From: Acidimicrobiales bacterium | GTDB lineage: Bacteria > Actinomycetota > Acidimicrobiia > Acidimicrobiales > RAAP-2 | Assembly (NCBI GenBank): GCA_017882985.1 | Contig: JADGOK010000065.1 | Span: forward strand, 1 to 6,143 | DNA length: 6,143 bases | Reading direction: 5' to 3' | Part shown: positions 1 to 6,143 of the stretch, piece by piece | Position numbering within the stretch: the stretch's first letter is position 1 | Layout of the letters: each line of letters opens with the position of its first letter | Position numbers and translations under genes: made by a program | The notes under the pieces: model-generated | Told to the model about the DNA's origin: nothing | What the model saw: only the letters and a program-made list of their open reading frames with translations | Database searches by the model: none

Positions 1-107
1 CGTTCTCGCTCGTACTGACTCTCGGTGAAACCGAGGCCGGTCCGTGCGACGCCCGCGAGCGACTCCGCCCATCGGCGCAGCGTCTTCTCAGAGATATCCT
101 CGCTCAC
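1..107 (-). CDS. NUDIX hydrolase, N-terminal fragment (runs off the left edge)
   Basis: Only the first 35 codons are present, starting with GTG at 107-105. The visible peptide begins MSEDISEKTLRRWAESLAG and continues with ARTGLGFTESQYERE. This resembles the N-terminal helical domain (Nudix_N_2 type) found before the catalytic NUDIX box in a group of ADP-ribose/NDP-X hydrolases, where 'A.TGL.FT...YERERY' is the hallmark. The catalytic GX5EX7REUXEEXGU box would lie outside the window, so substrate cannot be predicted. The gene follows hemQ on the same strand after a 22-base gap and may be co-transcribed with it. There is no Shine-Dalgarno; a TAGCGT box ends 6 bases before the GTG. The family assignment rests on a short stretch and is moderately sure. 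The start is supported by the overlap-free spacing to hemQ. Confidence 0.6.
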   Translation of the reverse strand, partial: MSEDISEKTLRRWAESLAGVARTGLGFTESQYERE

Positions 108-113
108 GATTCG

Positions 114-119
114 ACGCTA
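114..119 (-). promoter_or_regulatory. possible -10 box for a leaderless NUDIX transcript
   Basis: On the minus strand TAGCGT (TAnnnT pattern) ends 6 bases before the GTG of the NUDIX gene and no Shine-Dalgarno is present. The match is weak (TAnnnT only) and no -35 was found. It is listed because hemQ and gpgS show the same geometry. Confidence 0.2.
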
Positions 120-129
120 TCAACGACCG

Positions 130-816
130 CTACGCGAGTGATGCGTCGAGGACCTCGTCGACCGTTCCGACGAGTCCGGTGTAGAACGCCCCGAACTCCG
201 CGTACAGCGTCGACGCCTCGTCGAAACGCATGGTGTACACGCAGTCCTTCAGGTCGTCGACGTGGACGCCGAACAAGGTGACGCCCCACTCCCAGTCGTC
301 GAGTCCCGTTGAACCGGTGATGACCTGGAGGACCCGACCCTTGAAGTCACGTCCCGACTTGCCGTGTTGGCGCATCAACTGTTCGCGCTCCTCAAAGGGC
401 AACGCGTACCAGTTGTGCTCTTCGCCACGGCGCTTGGACATCGGATAGAAGCAGAACGCCTTCATCCCCGCCGGTGGCAGGATTGGAAAAAGCCGGTCGT
501 TGATCATCCTCTCGGGGATGCCCGCCGCGTACTCACTGATCTCGGTCACCGAGACGTAACTCTCGGCGACGTTGAAACCCGCGGCCTGAATCTTCGACTG
601 AAATCTGCGCAAGTCCCAGAGGTTCTCTCCGAGCACCATAAAGCACGTGTCCGCCTTGGCGCCCATGATCGCGGCGGTGACGACCTGGAGGCTGGCCCCC
701 TGGGCGTCTTCGACAGCCGTACGCACCGCGGCGACGTCGACGATGTCCTCGGGGTGACAGAACAAGTGCACGACGTTGAGACCGCGCGACGGTCCAAGGG
801 GTGCGGGGTTGGTCAT
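130..816 (-). CDS. hemQ: coproheme decarboxylase (HemQ, chlorite dismutase family)
   Basis: This 228-residue protein belongs to the chlorite dismutase-like family and is best called the actinobacterial HemQ/ChdC. That enzyme oxidatively decarboxylates coproheme (Fe-coproporphyrin III) with peroxide to make heme b in the cytoplasm. The diagnostic stretch is residues 122-200: CFYPMSKRR (Tyr124 is the candidate for the radical-forming catalytic tyrosine), NWYALPFEERE, MRQHG (His151, the expected proximal heme ligand), then ITGSTGLDDWEWGVTLFG and MRFDEAS. The length is normal for the monofunctional actinobacterial enzyme. The distal residue was not assigned. The ATG start is the only sensible one and no Shine-Dalgarno precedes it; TAACAT 6 bases upstream suggests a leaderless mRNA. 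No other heme gene is visible, so the usual hemE/hemG neighbours are either beyond the left edge or elsewhere. Confidence 0.93.
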   Translation of the reverse strand: MTNPAPLGPSRGLNVVHLFCHPEDIVDVAAVRTAVEDAQGASLQVVTAAIMGAKADTCFMVLGENLWDLRRFQSKIQAAGFNVAESYVSVTEISEYAAGIPERMINDRLFPILPPAGMKAFCFYPMSKRRGEEHNWYALPFEEREQLMRQHGKSGRDFKGRVLQVITGSTGLDDWEWGVTLFGVHVDDLKDCVYTMRFDEASTLYAEFGAFYTGLVGTVDEVLDASLA

Positions 817-822
817 GGCCCC

Positions 823-828
823 ATGTTA
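823..828 (-). promoter_or_regulatory. -10 box of hemQ, probable leaderless start
   Basis: The minus strand reads TAACAT followed by GGGGCC and then the ATG of hemQ. A -10 box with this spacing puts the transcription start at or next to the start codon. No convincing -35 was found (TTTCTG at 16 bases is weak). The 136-base region 817-952 between hemQ and the methyltransferase remnant holds nothing else I can recognise. Confidence 0.4.
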
Positions 829-952
829 CGGGCACTTCGGATTTCAGAAAGTCGCGCCAGTCACGAACATCAGGACTCGATGACACGTGCAACGGAGAGT
901 TCCCCGCTGACCCGGCGTTCGAGGGACTCAGCTGCGGCGCCGACTCGTGTGG

Positions 953-1498
953 TCAAACTGGTTTTCGAGCCCAGGCCGACACCATTGGGGAGGTCGCAAG
1001 GTCGAGTTGGCCGGAGGCGACATTGGACAGGTGCTGCTCGATCTCAATTTCGGTGGCCAATCCGCCCGAGATCAGGCGGTCTCGGATCTGCTCGATGGTC
1101 GCCCGCTCAAGTTCGTTGCAGACCGGTCCGCCCATCGGGAAATGGGCGTCGGACCGAACGTCAATCATCCCGGCCGACCGCAGCAGTCTCGGAAGAGTCC
1201 GTCCGAAGGAAAGGTCCACCCCCCGCTGGGACATCAGGGTTCGAAACGCGAGTTTGAGTTTGTTGGCGAGATGCTGTTCGTCTCCAAACTCGTCGGGACA
1301 GACAAGCGGCTGAAGGCCCGGGTCGGCTTCTTCCAGAAACAGCCAGCCCCCAGGCCGAACGGCCGAAATCATTGTCAAGAGTGCGCTTCTTCGTTCGGGC
1401 ACATGGACGAGCACCAAGCGAGCGTGTACCAGGTCAAAGAAGCCGTCGGGAGCTGGATCCGTCCCAATGTCATGACGCTGCCCGCCGACTGTCGTGAA
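953..1498 (-). pseudogene. 5'-truncated class I SAM-dependent methyltransferase
   Basis: The frame is open from a TAG at 1501-1499 to the TGA at 955-953, 181 codons. Homology-like sequence begins almost at once: HDIGTDPAPDGFFDLVHARL, then VLVHVPERR, AVRPGGWLFLEEADPG, FGRTLPRLLRSAGM, LERATIEQIRDRL and a PMVSAWARKP ending. In class I methyltransferases this corresponds to the part from the second acidic strand onward, including the 'RPGG' turn (motif III region). The first roughly 90-110 residues, with the glycine-rich SAM-binding motif, are absent, and only about 60 bases separate the frame from the groEL stop, so they cannot lie in another frame. The only in-frame initiators are TTG at 1417 and GTG at 1414, neither with a Shine-Dalgarno. 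It lies behind the groEL terminator and no promoter was seen. I read it as a gene remnant left by a deletion or rearrangement. The frame is intact, so the loss may be recent. Confidence 0.75.
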
Positions 1499-1515
1499 CT
1501 AGGGGCGAAAATGAA

Positions 1516-1543
1516 GAACCGCGGGGCTATCGCCCCGCGGTTC
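1516..1543 (-). terminator. rho-independent-like terminator of groEL
   Basis: A 12-base-pair perfect stem, GAACCGCGGGGC with GCCCCGCGGTTC, encloses a 4-base loop. It lies 18 bases after the groEL TAG. On the minus strand it is followed by TTCATTTTC, a broken U-tract, so termination in the groEL direction is favoured; the plus-strand side has no T run. Confidence 0.8.
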
Positions 1544-1561
1544 CCCTACGACCTAAACGGC

Positions 1562-3259
<1,698 letters not shown>

Positions 3260-3265
3260 CGCGAA

Positions 3266-3541
3266 TTACCCGCCGGCCACGGCCGGTACGAGCGAGACCG
3301 TCTGGCCCGCCACGAGCACCGTGTCGAGGCCCTCGAGAAAGCGGATGTCCTCGTCGGCGACGAAGACGTTCACGAACCGTCGCAGGACGCCGCGATCGTC
3401 CAGGACGCGAAAAGCAATGCCGGGATAGGCCGCGTCGACCGCCTCGATCGCTTCACGGACGGTGCCCGCCTCGACCGGGACCTCCCCGACGCCGCCGACC
3501 AGGGAACGCAGTTGGCTCGGAAGGCGGACGATGACGCTCAC
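3266..3541 (-). CDS. MoaD/ThiS-like ubiquitin-fold sulfur carrier ending in Gly-Gly
   Basis: This small protein of 91 residues has the beta-grasp pattern of MoaD, ThiS and CysO: a hydrophobic first strand (VIVRLP), a helix with TVREAIEAVDAAYPG (27-41), LRRFVNVFVADEDIRFLEGL (53-72) and a C-terminal VSLVPAVAGG. The bare Gly-Gly end is the site that an E1-like enzyme adenylates and a sulfurtransferase turns into a thiocarboxylate. The GTG start (3541-3539) overlaps the TGA of the upstream PLP enzyme in a GTGA arrangement, which implies translational coupling and probably close to equal production. No molybdopterin or thiamine genes are nearby, so a CysO-like role as sulfur donor to the neighbouring PLP enzyme is more likely than cofactor synthesis. 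The E1 and any JAMM protease are not in the window. Confidence 0.9.
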   Translation of the reverse strand: MSVIVRLPSQLRSLVGGVGEVPVEAGTVREAIEAVDAAYPGIAFRVLDDRGVLRRFVNVFVADEDIRFLEGLDTVLVAGQTVSLVPAVAGG

Positions 3542-4785
3542 GAGGCCGCCACCAGTTGATGGAAACGCAGGGCCTCTTCGGCCGCGGCCAACGAAGGGGT
3601 AATGGTCGAGCTGACGGTCGCGGTCTCGACGATGGCGTCGAGCGTCTTCAGGCCGTGGCCGGAGATGATGGCAACGATCGATTTGTCCGCGTCAATCGTC
3701 CCACGGGCGATCATCTGGCGAAGTGAGGCGATGGTGACGCCACCGGCCGTTTCGGCAAAAACGCCCTCGGTTCGCGCGAGCAGCCCAATGCACTCGAGGA
3801 TCTCGTCGTCGTCGACCGACCCACAGTCACCGCCGTTGGCGCGCAGTTCATCGAGCACGTAGGGGCCGTCGGCCGGATTGCCGATCGCGAGCGATCGCGC
3901 GATGGTGTGGGGACGCTGGGGCGTGATGACCTCGGCGCCCGACGCAAAGGCCGTCGCGATGGGCGAACAGCCCGAGGCTTGAGCGCCGAACAATACCGGC
4001 GCGCCACCATCGGCGAGACCGAGTTCGATGAACTCGTGGAATCCCTTGGCCACCTTCGTGAGTTGACTCCCCGACGCGACGGGCACCACAACCTGATCCG
4101 GCGTGCGCCAACCCAATTGCTCAACGATCTCGAAGGCCAGGGTCTTGGAACCTTCGGCGTAGTAGGGGCGCAGATTCACGTTGGCGAAGGCCCAGTCGGG
4201 GTGTTCGGCAACCAACTCAACGCAGAGTCGGTTCACGTCGTCGTAACTACCCTCGACACCGAGCACCGTGCCCCCGAAGATGGCGGTCATGGCGATCTTC
4301 GATTTCTCGAGGTCCGCGGGGATTATCACCACGCTCGGCCAACCAATGAAGGCCGCGTGCGCCGCGATCGACGTCGCGAGATTACCCGTCGAGGCGCACG
4401 CCGCGGTCGAGAAACCGAGTCGGCGCGCACTCGACAGGGCGACCGACACCACCCGGTCCTTGAACGAACCGGTCGGATTTCGCGTGTCGTCCTTCAGCCA
4501 GAGTTCCTTCACGCCGAGCACCTCGGCGAGTCGCGTCGCGCGACGTAGCGGCGTCCAGCCAGCGCCCAGATCGACGGGTTCGACGCCGGGATCGGGCAAG
4601 AGCGCGCCGTAGCGCCACATCGAAGCGGGACCGCTTTCGATTGACTCGCGTGTCACGACCCCCCGAGCACGCTCGAGGTCGTAGGAGACTTCGAGCGGTC
4701 CAAAGCAGAACTCACACGAGTAACGAGCCTCGGCGGGGTAGGTGGTACCGCACTCTCGACAAATAAGACCTGTGGCGAAATTCAT
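3538..4785 (-). CDS. threonine-synthase-like PLP enzyme, possible sulfur-carrier-dependent synthase
   Basis: The protein has 415 residues and belongs to the fold-type II PLP enzymes, closest in pattern to threonine synthase (O-phosphohomoserine to threonine plus phosphate). An N-terminal zinc ribbon has Cys9, Cys12, Cys24 and Cys27. The PLP lysine is Lys109 in NPTGSFKDR. The phosphate-cradling loop is ASTGNLATS (131-139), followed by VPVASGSQLTKVAKGF (234-249) and a late IISGHGLKTLDA (373-384). The ATG at 4785 is chosen because AAGGGAG precedes it and the zinc ribbon follows at once; the frame stays open further upstream, but that part overlaps the riboswitch and gpgS. The gene is first in a two-gene operon with the Gly-Gly carrier and is headed by a SAM-I riboswitch. 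Family membership is firm. Whether it makes threonine or uses carrier-bound sulfur to make homocysteine (or cysteine) is open; context favours a sulfur reaction. thrC would be the automatic name. Confidence 0.9.
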   Translation of the reverse strand: MNFATGLICRECGTTYPAEARYSCEFCFGPLEVSYDLERARGVVTRESIESGPASMWRYGALLPDPGVEPVDLGAGWTPLRRATRLAEVLGVKELWLKDDTRNPTGSFKDRVVSVALSSARRLGFSTAACASTGNLATSIAAHAAFIGWPSVVIIPADLEKSKIAMTAIFGGTVLGVEGSYDDVNRLCVELVAEHPDWAFANVNLRPYYAEGSKTLAFEIVEQLGWRTPDQVVVPVASGSQLTKVAKGFHEFIELGLADGGAPVLFGAQASGCSPIATAFASGAEVITPQRPHTIARSLAIGNPADGPYVLDELRANGGDCGSVDDDEILECIGLLARTEGVFAETAGGVTIASLRQMIARGTIDADKSIVAIISGHGLKTLDAIVETATVSSTITPSLAAAEEALRFHQLVAAS

Positions 4786-4787
4786 AA

Positions 4788-4794
4788 CTCCCTT
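4788..4794 (-). promoter_or_regulatory. Shine-Dalgarno of the PLP enzyme, next to riboswitch P1
   Basis: AAGGGAG is followed by TT and the ATG. It begins one base after the last P1 nucleotide at 4796, with only A4795 between them, so SAM-stabilised P1 could exclude the ribosome. Confidence 0.65.
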
Positions 4795-4795
4795 T

Positions 4796-4893
4796 TCATC
4801 GTTCGGGCTTTGGCACCTGGTGTGGCGAGAAACTCGTAATCCACACTGGTTGTCGCGACTTCGACGGGCCCGTCCCTCAGTCGCTCTTGATGA
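4796..4893 (-). ncRNA. SAM-I (S-box) riboswitch aptamer without P4
   Basis: The leader folds as an S-adenosylmethionine class I aptamer. P1 is TCATC (4893-4889) with GATGA (4800-4796). It is followed by the conserved CAAGAG. P2 is GCGACT (4884-4879) with AGTCGC (4860-4855). The kink-turn-like GAGGGA and CGAAG lie inside, and P2b is GGG (4876-4874) with CCC (4868-4866). The loop bases CGGG (4872-4869) pair perfectly with CCCG (4807-4804), giving the expected pseudoknot. CAACC (4852-4848) and GGTGCC (4817-4812) match the SAM-contacting junctions. P3 is GTGTGG (4846-4841) with CCACAC (4825-4820), extended by CGAG-TTT-CTCG. After the pseudoknot only AAC remains before P1 closes, so the P4 helix of typical SAM-I is missing. 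No terminator hairpin follows, so translational control is likely. The kink-turn argues for SAM-I over SAM-IV. Confidence 0.9.
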
Positions 4894-4900
4894 CACCTCA

Positions 4901-4929
4901 ATTCTGACGGTTGGGGCGTGCTGTGTCAA
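4901..4929 (-). promoter_or_regulatory. sigma70-type promoter of the SAM-controlled operon
   Basis: On the minus strand a perfect -35 TTGACA (4929-4924) is separated by 17 bases from CAGAAT (4906-4901, 4/6 to TATAAT). The predicted start, near 4894, is the base before riboswitch P1, so the mRNA would begin directly with the aptamer. Confidence 0.8.
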
Positions 4930-4952
4930 GTGCGATCTCGTGAACTCACGCC

Positions 4953-4958
4953 TAACCT
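4953..4958 (+). promoter_or_regulatory. -10 box of gpgS, probable leaderless start
   Basis: TAACCT ends 7 bases before the gpgS ATG, which places transcription initiation at the start codon. There is no Shine-Dalgarno between them. No clear -35 was found; its expected place abuts the -35 of the divergent operon, so the two promoters are back to back. Confidence 0.45.
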
Positions 4959-4965
4959 CGTTCCA

Positions 4966-5742
4966 ATGACCAGTCACACCATTCCCTGGACCCTCGACCG
5001 CGACGAGTTCGCCCTCGACCGCGTGCGTCACTTGAAGGCCGCGACGACGGTTGCCGTGGTCATCCCCGCGCAGAACGAAGCCGCCACCATCGGTGCAGTC
5101 CTCGATGACGTGCTTCGCCATTCCGAACTCGTCGATGAGTTGATCGTGGTGAACGACCACTCCAATGACGACACCGGGACCATCGCGAGTCATCACGGAG
5201 CGCGCGTCGTTCCGTTGCGGGGTAACGGCGGCAAGGGGGAGGCGATGGCCGCCGGTCTCGCCGCGTCTAGCGCAGAGATCGTCGTCTTTCTCGACGCCGA
5301 CGTCCTGAGCTCGTCAGTGGACTTCGTGCCCCGCCTCATCCATCCCCTGCTCGAGCGCCCCGACGTCCAACTCGTCAAGGGCTTCTACGAACGGCCACTG
5401 CTCGACATGCCCACGGGCGGTGGACGGGTCAACGAGTTGGCGGCCCGTCCGATCCTCTCGCTGCTCTATCCCGGACTCGGCGAAATCCGCCAGCCACTCG
5501 CCGGTGAGACCGCCGCGCGCCGCGGAGCGCTCGAATCGGTCGTTCTGGAATCCGGTTACCGGGTCGAGATCGCGCTCCTGATCGACGTCGCGCGCCTCTA
5601 CGAGGTGCACAGTGTCGCTCAGGTCGACCTCGGCGTTCGCCGTCATCGCAACCGTCCCCTCGACGAACTACGACCGATGGCGGTTGACGTGTTGCGTGCG
5701 GCGCTCGAGCGCTACGCGGTGACGATGCCACCGCAGGAGTAG
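4966..5742 (+). CDS. gpgS: glucosyl-3-phosphoglycerate synthase (GT81 family)
   Basis: This 258-residue GT-A glycosyltransferase matches the GpgS pattern. It transfers glucose from an NDP-glucose to 3-phosphoglycerate, the first step toward glucosylglycerate or, in mycobacteria, methylglucose lipopolysaccharide. Visible marks are VVIPAQNEAATIGAVL (31-46), VVNDHSNDDT (61-70), GGKGEAM (88-94), the metal-binding DAD (110-112), LVKGFYERP (136-144), GGGRVNELAARP (151-162), QPLAGETAARR (176-186), GYRVEIALLID (197-207) and VRRHRNRPLDEL (224-235). The start at 4966 is preferred to a GTG at 4918 because the family's N-terminus and the -10 box fit it and the longer form would cover the divergent promoter. 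It is shorter than the mycobacterial enzyme (about 324 residues, from memory), mainly at the C-terminus. No phosphatase partner (gpgP) is visible. It is divergent from the SAM-controlled operon. Confidence 0.9.
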   Translation: MTSHTIPWTLDRDEFALDRVRHLKAATTVAVVIPAQNEAATIGAVLDDVLRHSELVDELIVVNDHSNDDTGTIASHHGARVVPLRGNGGKGEAMAAGLAASSAEIVVFLDADVLSSSVDFVPRLIHPLLERPDVQLVKGFYERPLLDMPTGGGRVNELAARPILSLLYPGLGEIRQPLAGETAARRGALESVVLESGYRVEIALLIDVARLYEVHSVAQVDLGVRRHRNRPLDELRPMAVDVLRAALERYAVTMPPQE

Positions 5743-6143
5743 CTAGCCCTTGATCGCGACGTCGGGGCCGAGGATGACAATGACGTCGTCACCCGACGCG
5801 CCCGCGACAGGTCGCAGACCACCAAGTGCATGAATCGCCGAGCTGCTGACCTTGATCGCACTGGCGATCTGTTGGGCGGCCCACAGGAATCTCGGGTTGT
5901 AGTAGACGATGGTCGAGGCGACGCGCGCCGCGTTCACTTGGGGCAGCGTGTCCCAACCGAGCGTCTGGAGTTGCTGGGTGTACGTACGCGCGAGACCCGC
6001 GGTCGTGGTCCCGTTCGCCACTTGCACACGTACTTGCGCCTTGGTGACGACCGTCGTCGACGTACCGTGCAGTGTGGTCGTCGTTGGCAACGTCGTTGCA
6101 GCGCCGGTACCCGCCGGCCCGTTGTAACGCAACATCAAGAACG
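5743..6143 (-). CDS. LytR_C-domain protein, N-terminus cut by the right edge
   Basis: The frame is open from the window edge to TAG at 5745-5743, so the true start is outside. The visible part starts with a hydrophobic FLMLRYNGP, perhaps the end of a membrane helix. A low-complexity Thr/Ala/Gly-rich linker (LPTTTTLHGTSTT) follows, typical of cell-surface anchoring. The C-terminal domain, VRVQVANGTTTAGLARTYTQ to TIVYYNPRF and VIVILGPD, has the alternating pattern of the LytR_C (LytR/CpsA C-terminal) domain: 'V.V.NGT...GLA', a helix, then a 'T.VYY' strand. It may be a membrane-anchored stand-alone LytR_C protein; the catalytic LCP domain could precede it but is not seen. The specific function is unknown. 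Its stop codon directly abuts that of gpgS. Confidence 0.75.
   Translation of the reverse strand, partial: FLMLRYNGPAGTGAATTLPTTTTLHGTSTTVVTKAQVRVQVANGTTTAGLARTYTQQLQTLGWDTLPQVNAARVASTIVYYNPRFLWAAQQIASAIKVSSSAIHALGGLRPVAGASGDDVIVILGPDVAIKG

Noticed and set aside
364..1257. 297-codon + strand frame across hemQ and the region upstream of it
   Set aside because: It runs antisense to hemQ and then through the methyltransferase remnant, and its composition (Arg-rich, no domain) is that of a shadow.
953..1417. TTG at 1417 as a genuine start giving a 154-residue methyltransferase
   Set aside because: There is no Shine-Dalgarno or promoter, and the family-like sequence continues upstream of it (HDIGTDPAPDGFFDLVHAR), showing that the original protein was longer.
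3266..3541. Carrier as a molybdopterin synthase subunit (MoaD)
   Set aside because: No moaE or other molybdenum cofactor gene is nearby, and the overlap is with a PLP enzyme. It cannot be excluded without the rest of the genome.
4796..4893. SAM-IV or SAM-I/IV class for the riboswitch
   Set aside because: The absence of P4 recalls these classes, but the GAGGGA/CGAAG kink-turn and the GGG-loop-CCC P2b align base for base with SAM-I. I see no downstream helix or second pseudoknot, as the Shine-Dalgarno follows directly. A covariance-model search would settle it.
4918..4965. GTG start for gpgS 16 codons further upstream
   Set aside because: It would overlap the -35 of the divergent operon, the added residues do not resemble GpgS, and the ATG at 4966 has a well-placed -10 box for a leaderless start.
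4786..5196. In-frame N-terminal extension of the PLP enzyme by 137 codons
   Set aside because: The extension covers the riboswitch, the promoter and the start of gpgS. The ATG at 4785 has a Shine-Dalgarno and is followed at once by the zinc ribbon expected at the N-terminus.

Overview
The window is GC-rich, densely packed bacterial chromosome. It most likely comes from an Actinomycetota member, plausibly an Acidimicrobiia-like lineage. The support is a HemQ-type coproheme decarboxylase, a GpgS-type glucosyl-3-phosphoglycerate synthase, a LytR_C-domain protein, a groEL under CIRCE control, and a threonine-synthase-like/MoaD-like pair directly upstream of groEL. From memory, streptomycetes have a similar arrangement near groEL2. 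The exact lineage cannot be fixed from the sequence alone.

Layout, left to right. Positions 1-107 (-) hold the first 35 codons of a NUDIX hydrolase. Positions 130-816 (-) hold hemQ/chdC, the last step of the coproporphyrin-dependent heme pathway. Positions 953-1498 (-) hold the C-terminal part of a SAM-dependent methyltransferase whose N-terminal half, including the SAM-binding glycine motif, is missing; I call it a pseudogene. Positions 1516-1543 form a strong hairpin terminator for groEL. Positions 1562-3184 (-) are groEL, with a GTG start, a strong Shine-Dalgarno, and a CIRCE operator (3233-3259) overlapping its promoter. Positions 3266-3541 (-) encode a 91-residue ubiquitin-fold sulfur carrier ending in Gly-Gly. 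Its GTG start overlaps the stop of a threonine-synthase-like PLP enzyme (3538-4785, -). Upstream lie a SAM-I (S-box) riboswitch (4796-4893) and a sigma70-type promoter (4901-4929). Divergent on the + strand is gpgS (4966-5742). It converges without a gap on the tail of a LytR_C-domain protein (5743-6143, -), which runs off the window.

The main result is the unit from 3266 to 4929: promoter, SAM-I riboswitch, a PLP enzyme that would normally be called threonine synthase, and a Gly-Gly sulfur carrier translationally coupled to it. An S-adenosylmethionine sensor and a sulfur carrier are not what a plain threonine pathway gene needs. Together they suggest that the enzyme accepts sulfur from a thiocarboxylated carrier, for example converting O-phosphohomoserine to homocysteine, as a methionine-branch analogue of the CysM-CysO cysteine synthase. 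This is an inference. The riboswitch, the coupling and the Gly-Gly terminus are read directly from the sequence. The aptamer is also unusual: it has the SAM-I kink-turn, pseudoknot and binding-core bases but no P4 helix, and P1 ends two bases before the Shine-Dalgarno.

Secondary points: groEL may receive read-through from the SAM-controlled operon because no terminator separates them. Its leader can form two mutually exclusive hairpins. Three genes (hemQ, gpgS, and more weakly the NUDIX gene) have a TAnnnT box 6-7 bases before the start codon and no Shine-Dalgarno, which fits leaderless transcripts. No tRNA, rRNA, CRISPR array or insertion sequence was seen, and no gene-free stretch exceeds 300 bases.
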